Assembly (NCBI RefSeq): GCF_004345005.1 | Contig: NZ_SMMX01000010.1 | Coordinates: 1-64,000, forward strand | Direction: 5' to 3' | Length of the DNA stretch: 64,000 bases | DNA from: Extibacter muris | Lineage (GTDB): Bacteria; Bacillota; Clostridia; Lachnospirales; Lachnospiraceae | Part shown: positions 6,844 through 16,533 of the stretch, piece by piece | Layout: every line of letters begins with the position of its first letter | How positions within the stretch are numbered: the stretch's first letter is position 1 | Made by a program: the position numbers and the translations under genes | The notes under the pieces: model-generated | What the model was told of the DNA's origin: nothing | Databases searched by the model: none | Seen by the model: only the letters and a program-made list of their open reading frames with translations

Positions 6844-7643
6844 CTAATGTGTTTCGAGCATTTCAATAAATGCAGACATCCTTGTATTCAATTGTCCGAC
6901 ATCTCCTTGGGAATAGTCAGTGACGACATCATTATATGGTATATGCTTCTCTTCATTCACAAAATTACTTACACTGATCGACTACATATGTACGGAATGG
7001 CATCCGGCCAGAATCATCTCCACAACACCGTCCACCTGGAACTAATCTATCATTCTCCCCAGAAGCTCAATCCGATTGTCGTTAGGAGTCATGATGGCAC
7101 ACCCAATGTAGAAGTATTTCCTCGCGATCGTCCCGTAGATATCCGGGTCATCTTCATCTACTAATTTATCGATCACATTCGCGCCGGTGCAATCCTCAAA
7201 TGCCACAACCACACCGCCGTTATCTTCTATCGCCCTTACTATCTTCACAGAGTCCCCTCCGATGGGACATCCCGTAACCAGAATCCGCGGCCGCCTCTTC
7301 TGACCGGCATCCGGTTTGTATTCATCCAGAATCCGATCTGTCAACCGATTGATATCTTCTGCAGCCTGCTCCTTATCTAACCGATACTTACTTCCATACA
7401 GAACATTGAGCAGATCCATCCCATAATCGGAACCGGATCGAACTTCATGACCTCGTACAGCCTTTTTAATGCACTTCTCCGCCGATTCTCCACCCGAATA
7501 GCCCGCTTGACATCATCATCTGTTATCACGACCTGGAACTTCTCTTCCAGATAATCTTTCAGACGTATGATCTCCTCCCGCCAAAGCCTTAATCCTTTCT
7601 CAGATTGTATATTCGGAAGCTCCATAATACTGAAGCCTTCCGT
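6844..7643 (-). pseudogene. 2-hydroxyacyl-CoA dehydratase D-component family (HgdB-like), broken
   Basis: Minus-strand translation gives LRLWREEIIRLKDYLEEKF, RPRILVTGCPIGGDSVKIV, GGVVVAFEDCTGANVID, IARKYFYIGCAIMTPNDNR, then DGVVEMILAGCHSVHM and DYSQGDVGQLNTRMSAF. These are the Cys-bearing blocks of the dehydratase subunit that carries a [4Fe-4S] cluster, or of orphan relatives. The frame is interrupted by a frameshift near 7410 and TAG codons at 7042-7044 and 6982-6984; the terminal stop (6844-6846) is also TAG. The N-terminal third is replaced by regulator sequence upstream of about 7643. Confidence 0.7.
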
Positions 7644-7943
7644 ATTTCCCTTGACCACAATCTCTTTAATGGCTTTCGATCCCTCTTCCTCTTCAATCAA
7701 CACAGACGTTTCCAACACCTCTTCTTTCTGAGATTCTATATATCGCGCTATAAGCCTTAGAAGCATCTCGCTTCGCATATCCCAGTAATCATCTGAGGCA
7801 GAAAGTATCTTTTCCCCGATATCTACAGCCACGATCCTGGTATCGGTACATGCTGCTATATCACATATCATCTTCTCAATCGTGCCTTCGTTCCACAACA
7901 TCTCGGATACTTTTATTATATTCAGAAAAAAATCCCTGTCCAA
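7644..7943 (-). pseudogene. PucR/CdaR-type regulator, N-terminal sensor fragment
   Basis: About 100 residues from an ATG at 7943 (MDRDFFLNIIKVSEML, CTDTRIVAVDIGEKILSAS, EEGSKAIKEIVVKG) resemble the sensor half of PucR/CdaR-type transcription factors: a helical start, then an alpha/beta domain. The frame then runs without a stop into the dehydratase remnant at about 7643, which is not a known architecture and is best read as a deletion junction. It may or may not come from the same gene as the HTH piece at 8217-8435, because the order is reversed. Confidence 0.4.
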
Positions 7944-7996
7944 TCGTTAATGCCGATAATCGTATTCAACTTATAGTTGTTATCAATCCCAGTGCA

Positions 7997-8179
7997 TCAT
8001 TGCCGGATACAATATTCCTCTATTATACATTCGTGAATCTTTTCCTTTTTCTTATAATTAATCCCCACCAATAATATATTCCCCGTATACCCCTGAATCC
8101 ATGAAGTATATTCTTGACTTTTAATCTGGTCAATGGCACCTCTGACCGATTTGTCCCATTTCAACTCCACCACTCTCAT
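7997..8179 (-). pseudogene. PD-(D/E)XK nuclease domain (AAA-ATPase/DUF1703-type), C-terminal fragment
   Basis: The frame reads VELKWDKSVRGAIDQIKSQEY, WIQGYTGNILLVGINYKKK and KIHECIIEEY. This matches the C-terminal PD-(D/E)XK nuclease-like domain of the abundant gut-Firmicutes AAA-ATPase-like proteins (ELKW motif, LVGINYxxKxKxHxCxIE). The complete protein is about 550 residues; only some 60 remain. No start with a ribosome site is evident. Confidence 0.65.
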
Positions 8180-8216
8180 TATTGTAAAATGGGTGTAGTT
8201 ATATCCAGTTCAGGAG

Positions 8217-8435
8217 TTACGAGTTCAGAAATTGCAGCAGCATCTCCAGCTTCAGCCTTGCGATCCGGTCATCCAGCGACACATCCAGAAGCTCCTTCAC
8301 TTTGTCGATCCTTTTACGGATCGTATTGATATGGACGTACATCTTCTCTGCCGTAATGCTGAAATTCATGTTATTCTCCAGATACACTTTCAATGTTTTC
8401 AAAGGCTCCCTGTTCCTCTCATCCTGCAAAAGCAA
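8217..8435 (-). pseudogene. PucR-type regulator, C-terminal HTH fragment
   Basis: The frame reads PLKTLKVYLENNMNFSITAEK, MYVHINTIRKRIDKVKELL and DVSLDDRIARLKLEMLLQFL, the HTH_30 domain that ends PucR-family transcription factors. The rest of the regulator is missing, and the upstream end is fused at about 8435 to the first codons of a ParA gene. It ends naturally at a stop at 8217. Confidence 0.7.
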
Positions 8436-8473
8436 CCGCCTTTCTGGTTTGCCACTGCGATCACTCTGCACAT
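8436..8473 (-). pseudogene. ParA-family ATPase, first 13 codons only
   Basis: An ATG at 8473, about 8 bases behind a GGAGG site, starts MCRVIAVANQKGG, the N-terminus and beginning of the deviant Walker A of ParA/Soj proteins. The expected continuation (VGKTT) is replaced by regulator sequence, so the gene was cut right inside its P-loop. ParA next to DUF6075-like and DUF3970-like genes is typical of one end of conjugative elements. Confidence 0.55.
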
Positions 8474-8498
8474 ATTACTATCCTCCTGATTCTCTGAG

Positions 8499-8666
8499 TT
8501 ATTTTTCTGTTCTTTCCACTTCCGCATATACACGGAAATATTTGTTTGTTCCTTTGTTTGCAAACGGTTCCGATACATCCTTTACATCCACGCCTTCATG
8601 ACGCTCCAAAAGCCGCCAGAACCAGTGACGCTCTTTCTTTGTCCCCTGCATCCTGATTTTAAGCAT
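8499..8666 (-). CDS. small DUF3970-like protein of conjugative elements
   Basis: This 55-codon frame encodes MLKIRMQGTKKERHWFWRLL, then ERHEGVDVKDVSEPF and a NKYFRVYAEVERTEK end. The IRxQGTxxE-xxFxxLLE pattern resembles the short DUF3970-type proteins of Firmicutes mobile elements. Its start overlaps the end of the preceding gene by 8 bases, and it is followed 25 bases later by the ParA stub, consistent with an old operon. The frame is intact; function is unknown. Confidence 0.55.
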   Translation of the reverse strand: MLKIRMQGTKKERHWFWRLLERHEGVDVKDVSEPFANKGTNKYFRVYAEVERTEK

Positions 8667-8996
8667 ATAAATCCTCCATATCCATGTAAAAACAGTATTC
8701 CGGATAACGGATTTTCACAGCCTCCCCAAAATGTCTGGCATAGCCGCAGCAGAATAAATCTTCCACCGTATAGAAACGGAACTCCTTCAGTTGTTCCTCC
8801 ACATCCTCCGTATCAAAGACACTTGGCGTTCCATTACAATAGAGGTTAAACGCCATCCGTACAATTTTTGCACTGCCGCTGGTCTGCCAGCCTTCCCGCA
8901 GGCACATCCTGATTTAAAATCATAAATCCTGTCCACATTTACCCTTGTATCCCGGTCAATCCCCAGGCAGTACACCAACGTTTGCTTTTCCTCCAA
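8659..8996 (-). pseudogene. DUF6075-like mobile-element protein, frameshifted
   Basis: Two overlapping minus-strand frames join to read QTLVYCLGIDRDTRVNVDRIY, then CLREGWQTSGSAKIVRMAFN, FRFYTVEDLFCCGYARHF and KIRYPEYCFYMDMEDLYA. Together they resemble a small protein found in Tn1549-type elements (I associate it with DUF6075). The switch of frame near 8895-8905 means a one- or two-base indel. The gene is coupled by overlap to the small gene at 8499-8666. Confidence 0.5.
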
Positions 8997-9024
8997 TCTT
9001 CATTTTGCTTTGACCAAAACAAAA

Positions 9025-9064
9025 AAGGACACTTCCCTAAAATTTCTTTTAGAAAAATGTCCTT
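9025..9064. terminator. bidirectional hairpin between the element remnant and lysS
   Basis: AAGGACA pairs with TGTCCTT and CTAAAA with TTTTAG inside it. A-run and T-rich flanks make it a plausible terminator for lysS transcripts or for the end of the mobile element. It marks the border between decayed DNA and core genome. Confidence 0.45.
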
Positions 9065-9193
9065 AAAATGCTTACCGTATTAAGTTGGCTCATGTCCTAA
9101 TCAACACATTATCAGGCATTATCCCGCATTATGCGCTGCAATTTTGTTGCAAAATCTGAACTGAAGTACCGCAAACCCGCATAAAATGGGCAT

Positions 9194-10687
9194 TTATTTG
9201 TCCAAAGTTTTCATCGTGGGGAACAGCAGCACATCCCGGATTGCAGCCGCGTCGGTCAACAGCATGCACATCCGGTCAATTCCAAATCCGATGCCTCCGG
9301 TAGGCGGCATGCCGATCTCCAGCGCATTGAGGAAGTCCTCATCTGTGGTGTTGGCTTCTTCATCGCCCTGCGCCAGCAGCTCTTCCTGTGCCTTAAAGCG
9401 CTCTCTCTGGTCGAGCGGGTCGTTGAGCTCGGAATAGGCATTCGCCATCTCCCATCCGTTCATGAAGAATTCAAATCGTTCTACGTATTCCGGATTCTCC
9501 GGCTTCTTCTTCGTGAGTGGTGATATCTCAATCGGATGGTCCATAACGAATGTCGGCCGGATGAGATGCTCTTCTGCAAATTCCTCGAAGAACAGGCTCA
9601 GGATATCTCCCTTCTTATGCCTGTCCTCATATTCCACATGATGCCTGTCAGCTAGTGCTCTGGCTTCCTCCAATGTCTGTACGTCGTTCCAGTCCACTCC
9701 GGCATACTTTTTCACTGCATCTGTCATCGTGATTCTCTCGAACGGCTTGCCGAGATCCATCTCTACACCATCGTACACGATTGTCGTGGTGCCAAGCACC
9801 TCCTGCGCCACATGGCGGTAAAGGTTCTCTGTAAGATCCATCATGCCGTTGTAATCGGTATATGCCTGATATAATTCCATGAGCGTAAACTCAGGATTGT
9901 GTCTCGTATCAAGCCCTTCGTTGCGGAATACACGTCCTATCTCATATACTTTCTCGAGCCCGCCCACGATAAGGCGCTTTAAGTAAAGTTCCAGGGAAAT
10001 CCTCAGCTTGAAATCCTCGCCGAGCGCGTTAAAATGCGTCTCAAACGGTCTTGCCGCCGCCCCTCCGGCATTGCTTACGAGCATTGGCGTCTCAACTTCC
10101 AGAAATCCCTGTCCATCCAGGTATCTCCTGATAGCACTTATAATATGGGAACGCTTGATAAAAGTATCCCTTACTTCAGGATTCATGATCAGATCCACAT
10201 ATCTCTGACGGTAACGTATATCCGTATTCGTAAGCCCGTGGAACTTCTCAGGGAGAATCTGGAGGCTCTTGGAAAGAAGCTTTACTGCAGATGCATGTAT
10301 GGATATCTCCCCGGTCTTTGTCTTAAACACTTCGCCTTCTACGCCAACGATGTCCCCGATGTCGAGCTTCTTGAATTCCCTGTACGCCTCTTCTCCCAGG
10401 CTGTCCCTTGCCACATATGACTGGATGCCGCCGCTCTGGTCGAGCACATTGCAGAAAGAAGCCTTGCCCATGACACGCTTCTGCATCACACGTCCTGCCA
10501 CAGATACGTGCTTCCCTTCCATCTCATCATAGTGTTCCCTTATATCTGCGGCATGGGCAGTCGCCTCATAGCGCATTACCTGATAAGGATCCTTCCCATT
10601 ATCTTGAAGCTCTTTTAATTTTTCCCGGCGGACCTTCCTTAACTGGTTGATATCCGGCTCCTGTACATTTCCCTGCTGTTTGGACAC
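9194..10687 (-). CDS. lysS: lysyl-tRNA synthetase, class II
   Basis: This 497-residue enzyme attaches lysine to tRNA-Lys. An N-terminal OB-fold anticodon-binding domain (about residues 60-170) precedes the class II catalytic core, with motif 2 [16 protein letters not shown] and motif 3 [12 protein letters not shown] near the C-terminus. Length is normal. It lies 38 bp behind greA and is probably co-transcribed, an arrangement common in Firmicutes. Its 3' end borders the degraded mobile-element region. Confidence 0.97.
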   Translation of the reverse strand: MSKQQGNVQEPDINQLRKVRREKLKELQDNGKDPYQVMRYEATAHAADIREHYDEMEGKHVSVAGRVMQKRVMGKASFCNVLDQSGGIQSYVARDSLGEEAYREFKKLDIGDIVGVEGEVFKTKTGEISIHASAVKLLSKSLQILPEKFHGLTNTDIRYRQRYVDLIMNPEVRDTFIKRSHIISAIRRYLDGQGFLEVETPMLVSNAGGAAARPFETHFNALGEDFKLRISLELYLKRLIVGGLEKVYEIGRVFRNEGLDTRHNPEFTLMELYQAYTDYNGMMDLTENLYRHVAQEVLGTTTIVYDGVEMDLGKPFERITMTDAVKKYAGVDWNDVQTLEEARALADRHHVEYEDRHKKGDILSLFFEEFAEEHLIRPTFVMDHPIEISPLTKKKPENPEYVERFEFFMNGWEMANAYSELNDPLDQRERFKAQEELLAQGDEEANTTDEDFLNALEIGMPPTGGIGFGIDRMCMLLTDAAAIRDVLLFPTMKTLDK

Positions 10688-10725
10688 GTTACCCTCTCCT
10701 TTCGATTGAACAGGTCTCCTATGTT

Positions 10726-11208
10726 CTACATGGAACGGCTGATTTCAAGAATCTTATATGCCATCTCGCCTGCCTGCGTCTCTACCTTCACGGTCTCTCC
10801 TACCTTCTTACCCATCAGAGCCTGGCCTACCGGCGATTCATTGGATATCTTTCCTTCCAGGCTGTTAGCCTCCGTAGAACCTACTATTTTAAATTCCATC
10901 TCTTCATCAAAAGTCTTATCGAATACCTTCACAGCACAGCCGACATTAATCTTATCGAAATCCACTTCATCTTCTACTACGACTTCCGCATTCTTCAATA
11001 TGCCTTCCAGCTCTTCGATACGGGCCTCGATATCGCGCTGCTCATCCTTGGCCGCATCGTACTCTGCATTCTCAGACAAATCGCCCTGCTCCCTTGCCTC
11101 TTTGATTTTGCCTGCTACTTCCTTCCGCTTTACAACCTTCAAATTCTCAAGTTCATCCTCCAGTGCCTTCAGGCCTGCATAAGTAAGTAATTTTTTCTTT
11201 GCTTCCAT
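10726..11208 (-). CDS. greA: transcription elongation factor GreA
   Basis: GreA rescues backtracked RNA polymerase by stimulating transcript cleavage. An N-terminal coiled coil carries the acidic tip [18 protein letters not shown], and a C-terminal FKBP-like domain ends with [19 protein letters not shown] place the start at the ATG at 11208 ([12 protein letters not shown]), which has AAGGAG 9 bases upstream, giving 160 residues. An in-frame start 8 codons further upstream lacks a comparable site. It is followed by lysS. Confidence 0.95.
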   Translation of the reverse strand: MEAKKKLLTYAGLKALEDELENLKVVKRKEVAGKIKEAREQGDLSENAEYDAAKDEQRDIEARIEELEGILKNAEVVVEDEVDFDKINVGCAVKVFDKTFDEEMEFKIVGSTEANSLEGKISNESPVGQALMGKKVGETVKVETQAGEMAYKILEISRSM

Positions 11209-11376
11209 GTCTCTCTTCTCCTTAATATACACAGATTTCTGTCTCTATTCTTTCACAGGTCTTCCTACTCCGCTGTCTGTATCGAAAAGATACTTTCACA
11301 ATTTCATTATTATACATAATCAGCCGCCTAATGTCAATCATTTTTCGATACGAGAATTTATCTTACGTTTTACAGA

Positions 11377-11426
11377 AAAGCCCCGCCTCACATATTGGTT
11401 AAGTATATGTAGGACAAGGCTCTTTT
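11377..11426 (-). terminator. terminator after the dusB operon
   Basis: An interrupted long stem (AAAAGCC...GGCTCTTTT outside, ACATAT...ATATGT inside) follows the dusB stop by 12 bases. On the minus strand it ends GGGGCTTTTCT. It separates the birA-coaX-dusB group from greA-lysS. Confidence 0.6.
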
Positions 11427-11438
11427 ATTATCTCAATT

Positions 11439-12401
11439 TTATCCAGCAATCCGGTCTGCAAGCAGATGTTCCAGCTCTTCATATGACTCTACGCTGTTAA
11501 TCTGTGCCCTCAGTTTTGATGATCCCTTCATCCCCTTCGTATACCATGCCACATGCTTTCTCATCTCCCGGATTCCGAGATAATCTCCCTTATATTCCAT
11601 CTGCATACGGGCATGCGCAAGCATTGTCTGCCTTACTTCTTCTGCGGTAGGGCGCGGCGGATATCCACCATGTATGGCATGCTCTCTTAATTCCCTGAAA
11701 ATCCACGGGTTTCCCTGCGCCGCCCTGCCTATCATCACCATGTCGCATCCGGTCTGTTCCTGCATGGCTGCCGCCGACTCGGCCGATACCACGTCACCGT
11801 TCCCGATGACAGGGATGGAGACAGCTTCCTTTACCCTCCGGATAATATCCCAGTCTGCCTTGCCGGAATAGTATTGTTCTCTCGTCCTGCCGTGTACGGC
11901 CACCGCTGCGGCGCCTGCCTCTTCAATGACCTTTGCAATCTCTACTGCATTGGCATGCTCCTCGTCAAACCCTTTCCTGATTTTCACCGTAACCGGTTTA
12001 CTTATGGCTTTTACCGTCTTATTCACGATGTCATACACAAGGTCCGGCTCTTTCATCAGTGCAGAGCCTTCTCCGTTCTTGACCACTTTCGGTACCGGAC
12101 ATCCCATGTTGATATCCAGTATCTGAAACGGAAGCTCTTCGACCTGCTTCGCAATCTCACTCATGATGTAAGGGTCGGAGCCAAACAGCTGCAGCGACAC
12201 CGGATATTCTTCCGGGTGGATGGCAAGCAGCAGCTTTGTATTTTTATTCTTGTACTGCAGCGCTTTGGCACTGACCATCTCCATGCAGAGCAGCCCTGCC
12301 CCCTGCTCCTTGCACAGCAGACGAAATGGCAGGTCGGTAACCCCTGCCATAGGCGCCAGAATGTATGGATTTTCAAGCTCAACGTTTCCTATTTTTTTCA
12401 T
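11439..12401 (-). CDS. dusB: tRNA-dihydrouridine synthase (DusB-type)
   Basis: This FMN enzyme reduces uridine to dihydrouridine in tRNA. The TIM-barrel start [16 protein letters not shown], catalytic-Cys block [34 protein letters not shown] and GNGDV motifs are all present. At 320 residues the length is normal. Its first 23 bases overlap the end of coaX, so the two are co-translated. It is the last gene of its operon, before the terminator at 11377-11426. Confidence 0.94.
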   Translation of the reverse strand: MKKIGNVELENPYILAPMAGVTDLPFRLLCKEQGAGLLCMEMVSAKALQYKNKNTKLLLAIHPEEYPVSLQLFGSDPYIMSEIAKQVEELPFQILDINMGCPVPKVVKNGEGSALMKEPDLVYDIVNKTVKAISKPVTVKIRKGFDEEHANAVEIAKVIEEAGAAAVAVHGRTREQYYSGKADWDIIRRVKEAVSIPVIGNGDVVSAESAAAMQEQTGCDMVMIGRAAQGNPWIFRELREHAIHGGYPPRPTAEEVRQTMLAHARMQMEYKGDYLGIREMRKHVAWYTKGMKGSSKLRAQINSVESYEELEHLLADRIAG

Positions 12402-13152
12402 ATATAATCCTCAGTCCTTTTAGCGTCAGCTGTGAATCATAGATATCAATCACGTCCGTCTCCGCCGCTATCAGCTTCCCAAGGCCTCCTGTTGCCACGA
12501 CCTTGGCATCTGCGTAGCCGGATTCTTCCTTGATCTTATTGACGATATACTCCGTCTGCCCGATCTGTCCATATACGAGCCCGGCCTGCATGCTGGTAAT
12601 GGTCTCTTTTGCCATGATGGAGTCCGGTTTTTTTATCTCAATTGCCGGAAGCATCGCAGCCTCACCCCAGAGCGCCTGCGCCGACGTACGGATGCCGGGG
12701 GCTGTGATGCCGGCCTCGAATGTCCCGTCCACTCCCACTACGTCATATGTAGTGGCCGTCCCGAAGTCAAGGACGATAACCGGGCCGCCGTGCAGCGTAT
12801 AAGCCGCCACCGCGTCTACGATTCTGTCGGGGCCTACCTGTCTCGGATTCTCGGTCACGATCCGTATCCCTGTCTTGATCCCCGCCGATACTACGACAGG
12901 TTTTATGCCAAAGTATTTGATAATAGAACTTCCAAGCGAATGCATAATGTCAGGCACGACAGAAGCGATGATGACCGCACTGATATCTGCGCTTAAAATC
13001 CCCTGGCGTTCTACCAGCTCTTTCAGCGTGATTCCATACTCATCTGAGGTGCGCGGCAGTTTGGTAGTCATGCGGAACGTTCCAAGCAGCTCATCCTCCT
13101 TAAATACTCCAAGCGTTATATTCGTGTTTCCTACATCTATAACAAGTAACAT
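12379..13152 (-). CDS. coaX: type III pantothenate kinase
   Basis: CoaX phosphorylates pantothenate in the first step of coenzyme A synthesis; type III enzymes need a monovalent cation and resist CoA feedback. The ASKHA-fold phosphate loop [12 protein letters not shown] opens the protein, with [12 protein letters not shown] and [11 protein letters not shown] in the middle. At 257 residues it is complete. It lies between a DUF6145 gene (9 bp gap) and dusB (23 bp overlap). Confidence 0.94.
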   Translation of the reverse strand: MLLVIDVGNTNITLGVFKEDELLGTFRMTTKLPRTSDEYGITLKELVERQGILSADISAVIIASVVPDIMHSLGSSIIKYFGIKPVVVSAGIKTGIRIVTENPRQVGPDRIVDAVAAYTLHGGPVIVLDFGTATTYDVVGVDGTFEAGITAPGIRTSAQALWGEAAMLPAIEIKKPDSIMAKETITSMQAGLVYGQIGQTEYIVNKIKEESGYADAKVVATGGLGKLIAAETDVIDIYDSQLTLKGLRIIYEKNRKR

Positions 13153-13161
13153 ATCAGCCTC

Positions 13162-13497
13162 CTATACTTCTTCTCCAAGGAAAAATACACGGTAGTAGAG
13201 CTGCAGGGCAGCGAGCAGTTCCTGTTTTTCCTTCTGAAGCTCCTTGATCTTCAGCTGGCTTCCTATCTCATCAAACATAGGGTCGCCTTCTTCGCTCGTC
13301 ACTTCAAAGCAGAGTCCGCCGTCCTCTTCATAGACAAGTGTAAGAATCCCGCCCACATCATTTACATACAGCACGCACATGATCTTCAGCTCGTCCTTTA
13401 TGGAACCTGGCAGCTGTTCAAAATCAGGGTTCAGATAATATTTTTCCTCGTAAGAATTGGCTCCGCAGAGCACCACTTTATTCTCATACATATCCAT
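13162..13497 (-). CDS. DUF6145-type conserved Lachnospiraceae protein
   Basis: This small acidic protein of 111 residues has a compact N-terminal alpha/beta part (NKVVLCGANSYEEKYYLN, IKDELKIMCVLYVNDVGG) and a predicted C-terminal coiled coil (KIKELQKEKQELLAALQLYY) ending FFLGEEV. I recognise the pattern as the DUF6145 family from memory. Function is unknown. The start overlaps the birA stop by 14 bases and the stop is 9 bases before coaX, so it is embedded in a biotin/CoA cofactor operon. Confidence 0.75.
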   Translation of the reverse strand: MDMYENKVVLCGANSYEEKYYLNPDFEQLPGSIKDELKIMCVLYVNDVGGILTLVYEEDGGLCFEVTSEEGDPMFDEIGSQLKIKELQKEKQELLAALQLYYRVFFLGEEV

Positions 13498-14464
13498 ATA
13501 CTCCTCTTACAGATACTTCACCGGCATATATCGCCTTCTCCTTGCCGTCTGCCGTCATGACGACCAGCTCTCCTGTATCGTTGATTCCGGACGCCACCGC
13601 CTCATATTCATTGCCCGGCTCGAGGATCCGCACCTCTTTACGGCAGTTGACAAGCAGCCGGTTATAGGGATCCTTCAGCCTAGACAGGTCTTCCGTCTCC
13701 ATAAACATCTCATAGTTCTTCTCATACCGTTCCACGATGCTGGCAGCCAGCTGCGCGCGGCGCAGCTTAACTCCACCTTCTATATATAGAGAGGTAGCCG
13801 TTCTGGCAATGTCCTCCGGAAAGCTGTCTGCATTCACATTGACTCCGGCGCCGGTCACCACATAGTTGATATAATCGATCTCCGCACTCATCTCCGTCAG
13901 GATGCCGCACACCTTCTTCCCGTTTACCACGATATCGTTCGGCCATTTTATCTGAGCAGGAAGCCCTGTCTCGCCCATAATCCCCTCCGCAACGCTCAGC
14001 GCCATGACGAGCGTCAGCATGGGAGCTTTCGATGGCAGGAATTGCGGCTTAAGCAGTATAGTCATATAGATGCTTGTGCCCGGCGGTGACGTCCATCTTC
14101 TTCCCCGCCTGCCTTTTCCTGCCGTCTGACGGTCTGCGACGACGAGCGTACCATGAACGGCACCCTTTTCCCCGAGTGCCTTGGCCTGTATGTTCGTGGA
14201 ATCGGTCTCCTTGGCATATACGACCGTCTTTCCTGCCCATCGTGTATCAATCAGGCTCTCCAGCTCCGCCTGTCCCATCACGTCTGGACTTTCTATGAGG
14301 CGGTACCCTTTGTTGCGCACCGCCTCTATCTCATAGCCTTCTTTCTTCAGTTGGTCTATCACTTTCCAGACGGCTGTCCGTGACACGCCAAAGCTGTCAC
14401 AGAGCTGCTGCCCGGACACATACCCTCCGCTTTCACGGAGCACTTTCAGAATCTCTGTCTTCAT
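13484..14464 (-). CDS. birA: bifunctional biotin-protein ligase/biotin operon repressor BirA
   Basis: BirA attaches biotin to acetyl-CoA carboxylase and other carboxylases; with its N-terminal helix-turn-helix (GVSRTAVWKVIDQLKKEGY, residues about 25-45) it can also repress biotin genes. The ligase core has the biotinyl-AMP loop GRRGRRWTSPPG and the KWPNDIVVNGKKVCGIL segment. The C-terminal SH3-like domain is present. At 326 residues it is full length. It is followed with overlap by the DUF6145 gene. Confidence 0.94.
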   Translation of the reverse strand: MKTEILKVLRESGGYVSGQQLCDSFGVSRTAVWKVIDQLKKEGYEIEAVRNKGYRLIESPDVMGQAELESLIDTRWAGKTVVYAKETDSTNIQAKALGEKGAVHGTLVVADRQTAGKGRRGRRWTSPPGTSIYMTILLKPQFLPSKAPMLTLVMALSVAEGIMGETGLPAQIKWPNDIVVNGKKVCGILTEMSAEIDYINYVVTGAGVNVNADSFPEDIARTATSLYIEGGVKLRRAQLAASIVERYEKNYEMFMETEDLSRLKDPYNRLLVNCRKEVRILEPGNEYEAVASGINDTGELVVMTADGKEKAIYAGEVSVRGVYGYV

Positions 14465-14473
14465 TCCTGTCTC

Positions 14474-15412
14474 CTAGATGTTCCCAAGCGTAGCCACCAT
14501 GACCGCTTTGATCGTATGCAGACGGTTCTCTGCCTCGTCAAATACGACAGATGCCTCGTCTTCAAAGACGTCTTCCGTCACTTCCTTGCCTTTGACTGCA
14601 GGCAGGCAGTGCATGAATATCGTACTGTCCTTCTTCGTCCTCGCCATCATCTCTTTGTTGATCTGATATGGGCGGAGCATCTCGATCCTCTCGGCAGCCT
14701 TGTCCTCCTCGCCCATAGATGCCCATACATCTGTATATAAGACATCGGCGCCTTCCACGTCATCCAAGTCATCAGTAATCGTGATGGAGGCTCCCGACTC
14801 ATCGGCATACTTCCTGCACAGGTCTGTCAGCTCATCTGTCGGCCATAAGGCTTTCGGCGCCACATTGATAAAGTCCACGCCTACTTTGGCACATCCTATC
14901 ATAAGGCTGTTAGCCATATTATTGCGGCCGTCTCCAAGGTAGGCAAACTTAAGCCCCTTCAGATATCCGAAATGTTCTCTCATCGTAAGAAGGTCAGCCA
15001 GAATCTGCGTCGGATGATAGTCATCCGTCAGCCCGTTCCAGACCGGTACGCCGCTGTACTTTGCAAGCGCCTCCACATGGTCCTGCCTGAAGCCGCGGAA
15101 TTCAATTCCGTCAAACATGCGCCCGAGCACACGTGCCGTATCTTCGATGCTCTCCTTATGTCCAAGCTGGATTTCATTACCGGAAAGATACGTCGGATTG
15201 CCGCCTTCATCTGCCGCCCCTACCGTGAATGCACAGCGTGTCCTCGTAGACGGCTTCTCGAATATAAGCGCTATGTTCTTGCCCTTAAGGCTGTTTCCCG
15301 TGATTCCTTCCTTCTTCTTTTCCTTCAGGTCCGCTGCCAGATCAAGCAGGTACATGATTTCTTCCGGCGTAAAATCCTTCAGTGTCAAAAAACTTCTTCC
15401 TTTTAAATTCAT
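14474..15412 (-). CDS. argF: ornithine carbamoyltransferase (internal start within the fused frame)
   Basis: This is the ArgF part of the fused frame read from its own ATG at 15412. GAGAGGAA lies about 6 bases upstream and the 312-residue length equals a normal OTC. It condenses ornithine and carbamoyl phosphate to citrulline in arginine synthesis or, in reverse, in arginine breakdown. Visible motifs are the carbamoyl-phosphate loop [24 protein letters not shown], the nucleotide-like [12 protein letters not shown] and the ornithine/catalytic HCLPA loop. I list it separately because internal initiation would give a normal-size enzyme. Confidence 0.75.
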   Translation of the reverse strand: MNLKGRSFLTLKDFTPEEIMYLLDLAADLKEKKKEGITGNSLKGKNIALIFEKPSTRTRCAFTVGAADEGGNPTYLSGNEIQLGHKESIEDTARVLGRMFDGIEFRGFRQDHVEALAKYSGVPVWNGLTDDYHPTQILADLLTMREHFGYLKGLKFAYLGDGRNNMANSLMIGCAKVGVDFINVAPKALWPTDELTDLCRKYADESGASITITDDLDDVEGADVLYTDVWASMGEEDKAAERIEMLRPYQINKEMMARTKKDSTIFMHCLPAVKGKEVTEDVFEDEASVVFDEAENRLHTIKAVMVATLGNI

Positions 15413-16522
15413 CTTACGTTCCTCTCTTAATCCTGTTAGTATATGAACAAAACGTGGCAGATGGAGCTTGTCACTTAAGATTTCATATTTACTATATACA
15501 ATATCATATAATTGGTCCACTGTGTATATCTGATATTTCGGAACATGCAGCAATTTTGCCGCCGCCTCCAGCATACCCATGAACAGCTCTTTGTCAGAGT
15601 GTCCTAGGGATATCTTAAGTGCAAATGCGATCTCTGCCTTTTCGATCTCCTTTATCCCACTCATCAGCTCTTCATAATACAGGCCGTCGTGCGTCTGTTC
15701 CACATAATAGATGAACCCTTCCAGACCGTACAGCATCCGTTTCGCATCATAGTATCCGATCATCATATTCTGACGGCTTCTCTTTCCGGAAAATTCTATA
15801 ATGCTGCCTAGCTTGACACGGGGGCCTATCTCATACTTTACACCTGTGTCCGGCATCTTTACCCTGGGTTCCCTTCCCGGTCCGTAGATACGTACTTCTA
15901 TAATGTTTTCATATCCCCTTTTGACAAGAGAGCTTAGCGGGACATTATTGATCACGCCTCCGTCGATATACTTCTTGCCGTGCAGGCGCTCATTTTTGAA
16001 GCCTATCAGATAGGCGCTGGCAAGCAGAAATTCCTCCAGCATCCCCTCCGGGATATCTTCCACGCTCAGGTCCAGCTCCTTGAAATCGGACACTGAAAAT
16101 GTCAGCAGGCAGAATTCAATGCTGCTCTTCCTTATCTTCTTCTCATCTATGCTCTCATGGATCAGCTTTTTCAGCGGCGTGATATCAATACCGCCGTCTT
16201 TCAGGCGGCTCCATCCCTCATTCAGAAATTCCCGTATCGTCGTTTCTTTCCGGAAGAGACGTTCCATCCATTCGTCATCCACAGCCATCACATTAGAGAA
16301 GGTCATCTTGCTCCATATATTTTCGGCCTTTTCCACATTACCCATGCAAACGAGGGCGCCATTTAATGCGCCCACGGATGTTCCTGCCACTGCATTCAGC
16401 TTCACGCCGGCTTCCCTGAGAGCCTTCCAGGCACCTATCTGGTACGCACCCCTTGCGCCGCCTCCGTCAAATACAAGGCCATATTCTACTGTTAAATCAA
16501 TGATGGGTTTCAACTCCATCAC
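14474..16522 (-). CDS. patatin-like phospholipase fused in frame to ornithine carbamoyltransferase
   Basis: One uninterrupted frame of 682 codons joins two unrelated enzymes. Residues 1-370 are a patatin-type lipase with glycine-rich [16 protein letters not shown], nucleophile elbow GTSVGALNG (catalytic Ser) and DGG motif in [15 protein letters not shown]. Residues 371-682 are a complete ornithine carbamoyltransferase. No stop separates them: the lipase ends [17 protein letters not shown] and ArgF starts MNLKGRSFL. The internal ATG has its own ribosome site, so the lipase-OTC fusion, free ArgF or both may be made. A sequencing or recent point error that removed a stop is another possibility. 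It is followed by birA after 9 bases. Confidence 0.8.
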   Translation of the reverse strand: MMELKPIIDLTVEYGLVFDGGGARGAYQIGAWKALREAGVKLNAVAGTSVGALNGALVCMGNVEKAENIWSKMTFSNVMAVDDEWMERLFRKETTIREFLNEGWSRLKDGGIDITPLKKLIHESIDEKKIRKSSIEFCLLTFSVSDFKELDLSVEDIPEGMLEEFLLASAYLIGFKNERLHGKKYIDGGVINNVPLSSLVKRGYENIIEVRIYGPGREPRVKMPDTGVKYEIGPRVKLGSIIEFSGKRSRQNMMIGYYDAKRMLYGLEGFIYYVEQTHDGLYYEELMSGIKEIEKAEIAFALKISLGHSDKELFMGMLEAAAKLLHVPKYQIYTVDQLYDIVYSKYEILSDKLHLPRFVHILTGLREERKMNLKGRSFLTLKDFTPEEIMYLLDLAADLKEKKKEGITGNSLKGKNIALIFEKPSTRTRCAFTVGAADEGGNPTYLSGNEIQLGHKESIEDTARVLGRMFDGIEFRGFRQDHVEALAKYSGVPVWNGLTDDYHPTQILADLLTMREHFGYLKGLKFAYLGDGRNNMANSLMIGCAKVGVDFINVAPKALWPTDELTDLCRKYADESGASITITDDLDDVEGADVLYTDVWASMGEEDKAAERIEMLRPYQINKEMMARTKKDSTIFMHCLPAVKGKEVTEDVFEDEASVVFDEAENRLHTIKAVMVATLGNI

Positions 16523-16533
16523 GCCCTTTCATA

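Noticed and set aside
6844-7419. Pyrrolysine-containing protein (in-frame TAG codons)
   Set aside because: The protein family is not a methylamine methyltransferase, there is a frameshift and a lost N-terminus, and no pyl genes are in view. Kept only as a low-interest finding.
14474-16522. Two adjacent ordinary genes (lipase, argF)
   Set aside because: No stop codon separates them in the given sequence, so a simple two-gene description would hide the continuous frame; both readings are listed.
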